From Lingula anatina (taxonomy: Eukaryota; Brachiopoda; Lingulata; Lingulida; Lingulidae), in assembly GCF_001039355.2 (NCBI RefSeq), contig NW_019773585.1, forward strand, positions 33,507 through 59,879: 26,373 nucleotides of DNA, read 5' to 3'. This document shows, piece after piece, positions 8,318 to 18,803 of the stretch; the first letter of the stretch is position 1; each line of letters starts with the position of its first letter. The position numbers and the translations under genes are program-made. A model generated the notes under the pieces. It had not been told where the DNA came from. It saw nothing but the letters and a program-made list of their open reading frames with translations, and made no database searches.

Positions 8318-10549
8318 ATGGCCGAGAAAGAATTCTGCAACGTTTTTAGTGAGAACTTTTTAACGTGTCAGATATGCCTGGAGGAATATAAAGACCCGAG
8401 AGTGCTCCCCTGTTACCACACGTTCTGCCTGGAATGTATTGCTGACCATGCAGCCAAGAATGGTGTCCAGAACAAGTTCTCCTGTCCTGTGTGTCGACAA
8501 GAGGCTCCCGTACCACCAGGTGGGTTAGAAACTCTCGTGAAAAACTTCTTCTTAAGAAAAGTATCAGATTTCATGAAAGGCCAGAAAACGCCCGAGGGGA
8601 GACTTTGTGAGTATTGTAACCATAAAGAGGCCACTTTCATCTGCAAAGTTTGTCCAGAAACCAACCAACTGTGCGCTACATGTCGTGATGTTCACGACAA
8701 AATTCCATATTGCAAGGGCCATTTGATTGTACCTCTGTCACAAGTAGACCCGTCAGCTAACCCAGTAAACATACGAGAACAATTACGCCACGTATTAGAT
8801 AAGGCTCAATACTGCGACAAACACGACGGCGAGATGCTGGCATTCTATTGTGAAGAGGATGACACCGTGGCATGTAGAGATTGTATTTTGGAAACTCACA
8901 GTAAACATGACTTTAAAAAAATAGGGGATGTGGTGAAAGTTCAACGAGATCTACTACAAGAAAAGCTTAAATGCCTAACTACAGAAAAACTGTCTCGTCT
9001 TGAAAAGGCAGAAAAAGATATTGTGCAAACCGAAGACGGGCTGACTGAAAATCAGACAAAGATTCTTCGTTTAGTGGATTCTCAAAAATTAGCTATGAGT
9101 AATAATATAAATGAAAACAGTAAAACAATTGAAAGAGAAATCAAATATTATTATCAACAAATAGAGAAGGACGTACGACAACAGACCGACGCGTATTTGA
9201 CCACTGTCAAACAGCATTTGGAAACTTATGAAACAAAAGTACAGTCAGTTTACACCAAAATGCAGAAAGCTATAGATGACAAAAGCAACGAAATAACAAC
9301 AGAAGTTAAGGCACTCATCTCCACGCAGGTGAAAACTTTAGAAGCTGAAAAAGACAAGCTAGAAATGAACAAGATTTCCATTCAGAGTATTCGTGATTTC
9401 GTTCAGCAGCTCACAGACACCGGTTCTGACATCGAGGTCATGACCCACTCTAAAAAACTCCAAACTAGAATGCAGGAGTTAAAGACAATAGAACCAGTAT
9501 TTGATACCAAGATCACCGATATAACATTTACACCAGGGCAAACAGAAATGGACGCTGTGCTACAATTTCCTAAAATCCCTAAACCACCATCACTGTCCAT
9601 CAAAACGGGTTTAATTACGGCCAAAACATACCGGGGTCCTTTGGATACATGTTTTGGGAGTTTGAAACAAAAGAGAGCGAACTATCCTGCGGTGAAGGAA
9701 TTTATGAAGGTAACCTGGCTTGATAAGCCGGAGCGGAATGGTTGTTTGAACGTGAGGGGTGGGCTGTGGGATTTCCAGTGCAGAGATGATGGTTGTATTG
9801 TAGTTTTACATAGTGATTACATTTCTCTTGATACAGTGGTCGTATTCTCCAGCACAGGTCAATGTAATCGTAAGATCAATATAGAGGGAGGGGTGAGGTG
9901 TATCACTACAGTCAGTAACGATAGATTCGTGGTCACATGCGTAGATACATGCTGTAGACTGTATTCAACATCAGGTCAGGTTATCCGGTGTTTTGGTCAG
10001 GGTGATATGTCTAACCCCTGGGGTGTCAATGTGGACCGTACAGAGGGTAAGGTGTACGTGTGCGATAGCGGTGCACAGTGCATCTGTGTGTACGACATTT
10101 TATCTTTTCAACTGGTTAACAGAATTCCTATCCCAATGTGCAGTAAAGGTCCACTGTGCTGTGTATACCACCACGACATCAGTGCAATCATAGTCAGCGC
10201 CCTCAGTGCCCACTGTGTGTATGCAGTGACACCCCAGGGTGACGTCATGTTCCAATACGGAGCACGAGGTCAGAGTGGAAGTGGAGACGGACAACTGAGT
10301 TATCCAGCTGGAGTGTGCGTAGATAAGTTTGGACACATATTCATAGCTGACCACGGTAATCACAGGGTGGTTGTCCTTAGTTCAGACGGAAGATTTCTAC
10401 GTAACATTTGTACAAAGAGTGACAACATAAGCTTTCCTGAGTCAGTTGATGTCAACAGTTACGGGGAGCTAGCTGTTGGAACTACGAGCGGTTTAATATC
10501 GACGTATAAGTATATATGGTTTGACACTATCAAGATGTTTGAATTGTAA
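8318..10549 (+). CDS. TRIM-like RING/B-box/coiled-coil/NHL protein, copy 2
   Basis: Single-exon gene for 743 residues, predicted RING E3 ubiquitin ligase with a propeller as recognition module. ATG 8318 has A at -3 and G at +4, with an in-frame stop upstream. RING ligands are C17, C20, C32, H34, C37, C40, C56 and C59. B-box 1 has C97, C100, C109, C112, C119, C122 and H126; B-box 2 has C166, H169, C178, D181, C186, C189, H194 and H197. The coiled coil spans about 200-390 and the propeller the last 280 residues. The C-terminus is odd: after STYKYI the frame continues for WFDTIKMFEL, encoded by sequence that is 3' UTR in copies 1 and 3, because a 16-bp deletion relative to copy 3 removed the old stop. 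In the propeller it differs from the other copies at many clustered positions. All catalytic-site ligands are intact, so it is probably functional. Confidence 0.95.
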   Translation: MAEKEFCNVFSENFLTCQICLEEYKDPRVLPCYHTFCLECIADHAAKNGVQNKFSCPVCRQEAPVPPGGLETLVKNFFLRKVSDFMKGQKTPEGRLCEYCNHKEATFICKVCPETNQLCATCRDVHDKIPYCKGHLIVPLSQVDPSANPVNIREQLRHVLDKAQYCDKHDGEMLAFYCEEDDTVACRDCILETHSKHDFKKIGDVVKVQRDLLQEKLKCLTTEKLSRLEKAEKDIVQTEDGLTENQTKILRLVDSQKLAMSNNINENSKTIEREIKYYYQQIEKDVRQQTDAYLTTVKQHLETYETKVQSVYTKMQKAIDDKSNEITTEVKALISTQVKTLEAEKDKLEMNKISIQSIRDFVQQLTDTGSDIEVMTHSKKLQTRMQELKTIEPVFDTKITDITFTPGQTEMDAVLQFPKIPKPPSLSIKTGLITAKTYRGPLDTCFGSLKQKRANYPAVKEFMKVTWLDKPERNGCLNVRGGLWDFQCRDDGCIVVLHSDYISLDTVVVFSSTGQCNRKINIEGGVRCITTVSNDRFVVTCVDTCCRLYSTSGQVIRCFGQGDMSNPWGVNVDRTEGKVYVCDSGAQCICVYDILSFQLVNRIPIPMCSKGPLCCVYHHDISAIIVSALSAHCVYAVTPQGDVMFQYGARGQSGSGDGQLSYPAGVCVDKFGHIFIADHGNHRVVVLSSDGRFLRNICTKSDNISFPESVDVNSYGELAVGTTSGLISTYKYIWFDTIKMFEL
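10517..10546 (+). other. C-terminal extension of copy 2 derived from 3' UTR
   Basis: Codons for WFDTIKMFEL. The same DNA follows the stop in copy 3 (TTTGACACTATCAAGATG from 22551) and, diverged, in copy 1 (TTTGACACTGTGATGATG from 3375). Copy 3 has 16 more bases here, including its TAA at 22535. A deletion between TATA words explains the difference. Confidence 0.85.
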
Positions 10550-11992
10550 TTAATATCACCGAGGAAAATGTAATGGACGTGCCTTACTATGTTTGTTGTA
10601 GAGATATTGAATTTGAAGCAAAGTAAAGAAATACATAGACATATGAAATAATTAGTTTTATCACTTGAATTGAGCACCTTTATTCTTTGCATATTAGCGT
10701 GTATTTTTTTTCTTTTATTAGCAGATGTTTTTTTCATGAGTAGAATTTAGCTGTTCACCCTAGACTTCTATTTTGACCTAAGTATGAATATAGTTCATTT
10801 TCTCAAATTTGTTTTTTTATGTGAAAAGTTTTAAAGGTAGGTGTTGTCTATAGAATGTGTGAAAAGTGATACAGATACTGTTAATAACATGATGTTTTAG
10901 AACTGAAACTAAATGAGTCCTAATGACGTTAACTGCTTTGTTTTTATCATTTTATTTTTATTTATTTATGTATATATGTATTTATTTATTTATTGGTTTT
11001 GCACTGAGGTTCAGTTTTGCAACATGTAGATAAGCGCGGTTGGGAGCAGAACATCTCTTTTGTTCAGTAGTCTTTGCAGTTTTAATATTGAATGTGGAGT
11101 CGCTCCGGACATTATTTTAAAACATTATATTATATTATATTAAAAACAAATAGTTTACAGTCTTTAGCGGACCAGTGAGAGAATTTAATAGATCCCCTAC
11201 CCCCCCCCCCCTCCGCAGTTTGTGGACAGTGCTCTAATATTTCAATATGTACAGGACTACCAGGACCCCAAAGGGGGGAAGAAAGGGGGGCATGACCTAT
11301 ATTTTGTGTGGAAGCAATTATTTGTGAATGTTTTTGGAAAAAAGGAAAACATTTTGAAATGAAACAAGCCGAGGAGTAGCCTGGCTTATTTCCACCGAAC
11401 GCAGTTTACTTGCAGTAAAACGCGGTACCTAAAATAACAATGTAAGCTACTGACTTAATTTCATTCAAGTTATTGGATAAGCTACAATAAATAACGGCAT
11501 TTATTCCCTTTATATTTTATATCTCAAGAATATATTAAAAAAAAAAAAAAACACGTAGATGTAAAACGGCAAGGGGATTCCCCCAACGTCCTGTTCTTCT
11601 GACTAAAGTGGCTGAAAATATTTGTGGTAAGCCATTTAGTGCTTTCCCACTTCCACTATGCACGTAGAATGATAAGCGAAACTCACACCTTGAATGTAGG
11701 ATGTTATGAAATAAGAAATATTATGTTTAAACAAATCTCCAGTTTACATATATGAAAATAAGAATAAACAACATTATATCATTTTATTAAATACAGAAAT
11801 ATATCAGCGTGTAGTGGATGGCACTATTACTATATTACTACTATGTACGTGTCCGGAACCGCGCAAATTTTAGATATGAATGTTATTTAGAAATGGACGC
11901 GAAATACGGACACCGTGGGAAACTTTTAGTTTGGATAACGCGTAAGTAATATCTTCCAAGTTCTTGGTCAAAATAGTTACGTGTAGATCGCT

Positions 11993-12238
11993 ATGAGGAA
12001 ATCCAACGCTGACAACTATAAGCAGTTTCAATCTTTTAATGCTAACTCGTTGCCTGCTCATGTACATTCTGCCTCTCTATTCAATATTACACACTTTAGT
12101 CTGTACTCCAGACAATGGCTTCAGGAACTTCCTTATCACTGGCTTCTTAATCAGACTAGTAAACAAGGCTTACTCTGCTTCTTCAGACTTGACATAATGT
12201 ATCATAGAGAATTACGGTTTACAAAAGTTATAACTTGA
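11993..12238 (+). other. 81-codon open frame kept in both duplicates, doubtful gene
   Basis: Runs from ATG to TGA with no indel relative to its partner at 23983-24228. By hand count the two copies differ at 13 codons: 12 change the amino acid and only one (tcc/tct) does not. That is no sign of purifying selection. No domain, signal peptide or membrane segment is apparent. It is most likely non-coding sequence that has stayed open, but its frame preservation is noted. Confidence 0.15.
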
Positions 12239-13096
12239 AGTTACTGACATTGTCAATGAAGTATTAAGTGTCCCCGACACATGGTGTTTAATATATCATT
12301 TAATAAAAATTATTAGTAAAGAAGTAACAGGGTGTCTCCACGTAACTGAGTTGCTTGGCACCTGTAGTGATTTACGATGTCGACGATTGCAATTCATAAA
12401 TGACGTTTATTTCCGTTCCACCGCTCGTCTTGCCCGACCAGTTACCGCCTCCGTGTCACCCAATCAACACTGGTTCCTGCAGGTGGTCTTCCAGTCAAGA
12501 AGCTCAAACCTCCTGTAGCAGCCCTTTAATTTCATGCACCTGTTCACAGCACACAACTCTTGTGTTCCGACATTGAATCACTCTCCTTCCAGCTGTTTTA
12601 TAGAGTAAAATTTCCGAGATCCCTGGATGTAAACACACACCTCGTAGTTTCCCTTTCTTGCATGGCCGTGCTCCTGGAATTAGTAATTTATTGTATATAA
12701 TAATAATGTACATAATAATGATCAAAGACAGGGAAAATCACATGGATTTTAATCGCGGATGTCTTCACAGAGAAGTACATATACAATCCGAGGACCAAAA
12801 AAAAATGGATAGCGGAATATGTTAACTATGTAAAATATTGATAAAAAGGTGATATGAAATGAACAGCTGATAATTACATGTATCTTTTTCACTAAGAGAA
12901 ATTCGGAGCACAGTAGAAAGAACCATCCAATAACTTTAAAATGACTTTTCAGAAACTAAAAACATCACTAATGGCAGGTCATTATTTTTTTAATTCTCAC
13001 TCCCCTTATTGAATTAATGATTGTATTGACGTAACCACCAAAAGGAAAGAAAAATCTTTTAAAAAGCATCAACATTTATTCCTCATTGTTAATTTG

Positions 13097-13187
13097 TACC
13101 CTCTACCAGGGCAACTGATAGATTTTCACAGATAGACATATCTGTGAATATCTGTAAAAAATCTATCAGTCGCCCTGGTAGAGGGTA
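13097..13187. mobile_element. Short palindromic MITE-like insertion with 9-bp target duplication
   Basis: A 91-bp near-palindrome. It begins TACCCTCTACCAGGGC and ends with the complement GCCCTGG-TAGAGGGTA; the inner parts pair through CTGATAGATTTT/AAAATCTATCAG and CACAGATA/TATCTGTG. It is bracketed by identical GTTAATTTG direct repeats at 13088-13096 and 13188-13196, the mark of transposition. A 9-bp duplication would suit Mutator-like elements, but the family is not proven. It carries no gene. Confidence 0.8.
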
Positions 13188-14105
13188 GTTAATTTGTATG
13201 TTTGTTGAAAATTCCCAGCCACTGTGATGTCCAACATCTTAGTATCGGTGATTTTCAATATCAAATATAGTACTTTCGACTGTTTTATTTGGATTATAGT
13301 GGGAGTGTTATTCTCTTTATAATGACTATCTGTTTGAATATTGAACAGTAACCCATATTTGTACATGTAAGAGTCAGCATCAAAGGACATCTTAGTGGTT
13401 ATCACAATCACACCCCTATACATTGCAAACTTTGCTGTGCAGCCGCCATTATGGTGTTTTGTATTTATTTCAGCAGTCAGCAAATACAGATTTAGGGGTG
13501 ATAAAGACTATATTATGGTGTAATATGGGGGTCTTCTTTTCTGTCTGATCTTTAAGAGGGACTATTTGTTATGTTACAAATGGAATTACCTGGATAGTTC
13601 TATCGGGTGAATTTATCAGACATATCACACTGTCATCTTCATACTACCGGGTATTTAGCTACTTGAGCATGAAGGCGTGCCCCTACGCCTCCCTCCGTCA
13701 CAACATATATTTTTCCATGGTTAAGCTCGTCATTACAACTGAAATTTTGATGTTCGCTTGTAACATTTTGGAAGGTGGGTACATCTAAGAAGATAATTTA
13801 AGTGTGGGGGTGAGAGTCGGGGTTGGGCTGCTCATTTAGATAAGAATTATAACAAGGGGAATTTCCCTTAATCGCGGTTTGAGCTTAAGGCTGACGCGTT
13901 GAAAAAATGTGTTTGGGCGGAAGATGATTGGAATTGCTAAGCCGCCTTTCAGCCTCCCCCCTCCTCCTCCAATCCCAACCCCAGTTCTAAACCCTTTACT
14001 ATTATATCCACAAATTCACCATTGAAAACATCACTATCTCTCAATACACGGTGCGAGGAATTCATTTACGAGGTTTATCTTTATCTCCTTCCCATTATAA
14101 CAACG

Positions 14106-14123
14106 ATGATGGCGGCTGATCAG
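14106..14123 (+). CDS. Candidate first coding exon (MMAADQ) of an unidentified gene
   Basis: Two consecutive ATGs in the context ACAACGATGATGGCGGC, followed by CAG/GTAAAT at 14121-14129, a good splice donor in phase 0. The ATGGCGGC word also matches the YY1-type start-site element of many metazoan promoters. The stretch just before it (about 14030-14105) is well preserved in the second copy. No matching second exon was found: splicing to the acceptor-like site at 14751 would give a stop after 12 codons. The downstream gene, if any, is unknown. Confidence 0.25.
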
Positions 14124-14750
14124 GTAAATTGTTGTTATTTTCTTTCCTTGTCGTAAATAACTGGATGGCTAGTATATTAAAATAGTATCATGTGGTCAGT
14201 GATATTATAAAGGTCCACCCTGCGCGTGAGGTCACTTTATGGTATGGTCAACCACTAGTGTGAGAACTTTGACATCCAATTAGGGGGGAAGGTTTGGGGG
14301 GGGGGGTTAAGATATAGAATTGTTGCGGTAACCTTAACATGACTGAGCTGTTCTTCTTTGGTGTATTTAACACATTTATTTGCCAGGACCGATGTGATCA
14401 ATTTGTATGGTGACTATGTAAAGTCTACTTCAATATATTTTTTCAACCACTTTGTATTAAAATGCAAATAGAATTTATTAAAAAAGAAAATTAGAGTTTA
14501 AATTGAAGCTACACGTACGGCGTACATTTTATCAGTGGATTTCGGCGAGTCATACATACGTACATACTCGTGTTTTACTGTTTGTTATTTTTTCAACTTA
14601 TTCATAAATAGAATTAATCAATGTTAGATGTCACGCCGCCAGGTGATTCATAGGACATGTATTTTAGGGGACTTCCGCTACCTGTTAAGCGGAGAGCACG
14701 ATTTTCTTCCTGTAATTGTAGATATCTTTTTCTTTTGTTTTCCTCTTTCA

Positions 14751-14816
14751 GTGCGTAGGTCTATGGTCAAGTTCTGCCTGCCACATCTGAGGTCAGGGGT
14801 TCTATTATCACGACGA
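14751..14816 (+). repeat. Degenerate tRNA-Gly(GCC)-like sequence, SINE head or tRNA pseudogene
   Basis: In order it has a D-arm/A-box-like TAGGTCTATGG, the anticodon-loop stretch TTCTGCCTGCCAC with GCC in the expected place, and a T-arm/B-box-like AGGGGTTCTATT. The spacing fits tRNA-Gly. The stems are broken: the acceptor ends do not pair, the anticodon stem has several mismatches, and the T loop has TTCTATT where TTCGATT is usual. So it is not a working tRNA; it may be the 5' part of an old tRNA-derived SINE. Confidence 0.35.
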
Positions 14817-15021
14817 GAAACACATTTATTTTCAAAACAATCAGCCTGAAAACTGTTTGAATCAGAGACAAGGAAAATGTTCTCAAAATATCTCGTCCTT
14901 TGCCGCCTTAATCTTAATCCCTTTACAATGTATCTGTTCAGTCTGTTTTCTTTAACTTTTTATTTTCCCACTTACTAATCTGTCGTATTTCATATTCCTA
15001 CCGGTATCTGCTTTCCATCTT

Positions 15022-15025
<4 letters not shown>

Positions 15026-15079
<54 letters not shown>

Positions 15080-15080
15080 T
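15026..15080. repeat. (CT)n(CA)n compound microsatellite
   Basis: About 19 CT units (15026-15064) run straight into about eight CA units. Confidence 0.95.
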
Positions 15081-16273
15081 TTATTTACACATAAACACGC
15101 CCAAACACACACATTGATTCTTTTTTTTTTCTCTGTCATTCAACGTGGAAAACCCCTAGTGCATTAAATGTTTCGTGATTCACAAGATGCGTAAACTGTC
15201 TTTTCTTTTCTTTGACACGTGCCTGCGGGGGTGGAGGGTGGGTGAGGGGGCACCTTGAAAGTGAATCTCTGTGATACGCATGCGTGAGACTTGTTAACCG
15301 CCTCAGTTCTCTACGGCACTGCGTACTATGGCAGCGCTACAAAACGATCAGGGGCAGATATGTAACTTGTTCCTCCTTTATCCGCGGCTTATCAAATGTG
15401 TCGCAGAGATTTAATTTATTTTGTACTGTCGCACATCAAAATCAAAATCAAAATAGTCGTAGGTGTGGGAGTTTGGAGGAGAAGAGGGGGGAGGGTACAA
15501 GCACCTCAGTCATATGGAGAGGAATCAGGCGGTGGGTGCAATTTTTTTGTTCGCTATTCAAAATCTGATGTGTTAATGCTAGTTAGTCCGAGGATCATCT
15601 GTTGTTCAAACTATCATTTAGGGGGTTCTACCGTTAATTCAAATTAAGAAAAAAATGCTTGTAAAAGTACTCGCTTGAAAAGCTTTTTTGTAATTAATTG
15701 TACAAGGTATTCTAGAAGTCGGATACTGTCATATATATGGCCGCGTTTGCTGCGGAGCACTTGTTCCTGTTTGGGGGATTCGCCAGGTTATGCGTCGATG
15801 TAGCCGATCGCATTTTAAGTTCAAAATATATTATATTAATGTACATTTGATTGATGTGACAACTTGCTACTTACATTTTTATGGTATTTCACTACACAGA
15901 TGAATGACTTTCATAAACGAGTGTAGAGTTTTTATTGTGAAAATCGGGGAAACATATGGTAACTAAGGCAAAGGGTAGTACATAGTGCGTAGTAATGAAA
16001 ATGGTTTTCTGTAGTCGATCTTGGCTTTAACGAAGTAGAGCACATGGTGTTTATTTGCTATTTGAACAATCGAGGACTATGTTTTTTTTTTATTCTGCCA
16101 CAATTGAGTTTACCCTAAATCTATGCAGGGAACCCACGTACTAGTATACAGGATCCGTTATACATGCATACTGGTATCAAAGAGCCAACTACAAGTTGGC
16201 ATAGATGTCTCTGGCAAACACAATTAAATGCATTTTCACAATGAATTCATGTTAAAGGCAACATAATCATTTA

Positions 16274-16601
16274 TAGTATTTGAGGCCAGTGTAATGAATG
16301 AAGTAATTACCCCCGTTGCCTACCTATTCCCTTGACAATCAAATAAGGCCCTTACTCTTTTCACCTGTTAATTGCATACTAGCTGATAACAGTGATGATG
16401 CAAGGGTCATATATAATTATATACCTGGGTTGGTCATGGGGGATTCATGCAGTCAGTACAGGTAACAATTAAATCTTGTTTAGGTAACATATATTGCAGT
16501 TCAAAGTATTTGATGCCAGTGTTATGAATAACAATGTAATTACCAATGTTGCTAATCTAGCTGTTCACTATAATGAATCAGCTTGTACTCTGTTCTTCTG
16601 T
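16274..16601. repeat. Diverged tandem repeat, about 230 bp period
   Basis: 16274-16367 aligns with 16505-16601. Shared words are AGTATTTGA-GCCAGTGT-ATGAAT, GTAATTACC, GTTGC and CTCT-TTC--CTG. Substitutions and indels are frequent, so it is an old duplication. The intervening 16368-16504 has no second copy that I can see. Confidence 0.6.
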
Positions 16602-17262
16602 AAGCAGACATTGGGTAAATAAATGGTTATAAAATAAGTGGAATATTTTGCTCTTATAGATCCCCATGCAGAATTAGACAAATGAGTTAAAATTAATGTG
16701 TGTTATCTTAAACACTGGTATATTACCACTAGTTAAATAATTTCAATAATTTATTTTAAAAGTCACACTGCTATACACTGGTACACATGTAGTTTTTCTA
16801 CCTATTCTGCAACATATTATTACATGTAGCTAATTAAGGTTTCTCTTTCCTCAATTTTATCCTCAAACAAGTTAAACTATGGTCATGGGTAGTAATTATG
16901 AGTTTTTAGAGAGGAGAGTTTTTTTTACCAATTCAGTTCAATTTATTTCTGTACTAGTATATAAATCATCATGGCCTTGTACAATGACAACAATACAATT
17001 AGTGCATTACCACTCTGTAAATGGTATTCGTATGGCCAGTTTGTGACTGAAAAAATATATCTTTACATAATGCACACGACAAGTGTGAACTTAAAAGTGA
17101 AATAATGAAATATTCAAGCTAAGCAGTGAGATTTAACTCCTTGGTGTTTATAAATTTATCATAAACACAAATCATGAAGCATTAGGTCACAATAACGTGT
17201 AATATAATAAGGAGTGATTTAGATTTACAGTACAAAGAAGGGAGGAAGAGCTACAATTACAC

Positions 17263-17288
17263 AAATAAATAAATAAATAAATAAATAA
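17263..17288. repeat. (AAAT)n microsatellite
   Basis: Six tetranucleotide units of AAAT/AATA. Confidence 0.9.
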
Positions 17289-18504
17289 CACAGTTATTCA
17301 GATATAAAATGTGTCACTTTCCACTGCAGAGTCACTGTTCATACATTAATATCTTTCAACGAGGAATATAATAGGAATTTCCAAGTAGAGATATTACTTA
17401 ACTTTTTAAAATTTTATTTTATCATAAAATTTGAAAGGGAATGTATATTATCCTTGTTGGCACTGCTAAAACACTTTGCATAATTTACTTTCTGCATGGT
17501 GATCTTTTATCAGCCTTAAAAATTGAGATTTTGCTTAGGAAAGTCTCTCAACCTGTTTTATATATTAGGCATAATAGCCGCACTAAAGTATAGAATGGTG
17601 TTCATGTACAATTGCCCTATATATATATATATATATTTAAGGTGAGAAAAGGAAGGATGTGTAATGGACCAAATAATACTTTAAAATCATCATATTATTA
17701 ATTCAATCAGTGGATCTTATGGTTTTTATTCCCTTGAGGCATTCATTGTATGTTCACACATTTGAAATTTATAATCTGTATATAAATGCAAATGCAACAT
17801 TAAATAATATTTCATACCTTAGGCCTATAAGTAGGCTTACAAATCTCACACTTCACGTTTCAAGCCTGGTAATCTTTTAGAGATCAATTATAACGAGTCC
17901 TTGTGTCTGCCCACCTTTATTTGAGGTTTATGATTTTTCTGATTGACATTTTAATTGATAAAGTAACACTTAGTACATAAAAAAGCTCAACAACACTAAA
18001 AAAGTGAGACGGTTGAATTGTAGCTCTTAATGGACCTTTATTGCACCATGTAAATTGTATATAGTTCAGTAAAATATCTAAATATATGTTCTGTTGGCGT
18101 TACCTGGATTTATATCAGTATATTTCATGTGCAGAATTTAATAACCTTAGACAAAATAGGCCTATGGGAATCTCTGTAGAAAGATGAGAGCCCACAGTAC
18201 CCAATTTTTGGAGGGTTTATGATAAAGAGGTCATTTATAATGATTTATAATAAGGTACCCCTCATGCTCTGGTCATTCCTTTCGCTGTCCTTGCGATCGT
18301 TCACCCACGCACCTGCGGAAAATTTGTACTGACAAATCTCCAAAATGCTAAGCTCAAGTGTCTCTTTATATCTCTTCTGTGCTTTTAGGGATAGTCCCTC
18401 CCCATACTGTTACGTTGCTTTGGAGTAAAAGGTTGTTTAAATATAGCAAACCACGCTTTTTTGAGGAGCAATTTTTATCGTCCGTCCATTACAAACTGTG
18501 GGGT

Positions 18505-18680
18505 AAAACCGGAAGTCGCATCAAATCATCCCCCAAACAAATGTGGGTGTCAAAGATCGGCCATGTTGTGACGTCGTGCCGACTTCTAGAATTATCATCA
18601 GAGAAGCCGAGTGATCATCTCCAGCTTGTGTTGTCTCCGTTTTCCCAATATTTCCGTCTTACGTCACATCCGGTCACCAC
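18505..18680 (+). promoter_or_regulatory. Possible promoter region before the C1q gene
   Basis: A cluster of familiar metazoan promoter words in an otherwise AT-rich area: ETS-type ACCGGAAGT (18508-18516), CRE-type TGACGTCG (18569-18576) and TTACGTCA (18659-18666), and an ETS-like CATCCGG (18666-18672). They lie 130-300 bp before the candidate signal-peptide ATG at 18804. This is motif evidence only. Confidence 0.3.
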
Positions 18681-18803
18681 GGACGCGTCTGGAGATGGAC
18701 GTTGTGGTCTGGGAACAGGTCTCAGGAACTCGACACCTGTCTACATCCAGAATATAACACAAGGTTCTTTACGCGACAAACTAAGACCAGTCTTGACAAT
18801 AAT

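Larger units (their letters stand above)
10550..14460 (+). repeat. 3' flank of copy 2, paralogous to 22538-26373
   Basis: Nearly the whole 3.9 kb aligns in order with the flank of copy 3, with mostly single-base changes and short indels. The largest indels are a roughly 70-bp stretch after the C run at 11200-11211 that copy 3 lacks, a short addition in copy 3 near 23806, and tract-length differences such as the ATTT repeat near 10950. Contents: ATTT-rich tract (about 10950-10994), a possible AATAAA at 11486, an 81-codon open frame (11993-12238), a palindromic insertion (13097-13187) and a candidate first exon (14106-14123). No other gene was recognised. Confidence 0.9.
14461..15270. other. 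Gene-free stretch with tRNA-like remnant and CT/CA tract
   Basis: Beyond the paralogous flank the sequence is single-copy within this window. It holds a tRNA-Gly-like remnant (14751-14816) and a (CT)n(CA)n tract (15026-15080). The 73-codon open frame at 14628-14849 covers the tRNA-like part and is not credible as a gene. Confidence 0.5.
15271..18357. other. Largely gene-free stretch; two short GC-rich ATG patches
   Basis: Two local GC-rich islands hold ATGs in good context: ATGGCAGCG at 15328 (28 codons to 15414, with an ACGCATGCGT NRF1-like palindrome at 15276) and ATGGCCGCG at 15737 (37 codons to 15850). Neither product is recognised. Elsewhere the sequence is AT-rich, with a tandem repeat near 16274-16601, (AAAT)n at 17263-17288 and (AT)n at about 17619-17636. 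No conserved coding exon was seen. Confidence 0.45.

Noticed and set aside
8413-8664. Antisense open frames over the RING/B-box region (also 20428-20679)
   Set aside because: They are kept in both copies only because the sense strand is constrained; they have no independent start context or flanking signals.
13166-13483. 105-codon open frame on the minus strand
   Set aside because: It starts in low-complexity AT-rich sequence next to the palindromic insertion, and indels in the paralogous flank (25132-25440) break it.
14628-14849. 73-codon open frame, and use of the TTTCAG at 14750 as a splice acceptor for the MMAADQ exon
   Set aside because: The frame runs through the tRNA-like remnant, and joining it to the 14123 donor gives a stop after 12 codons.
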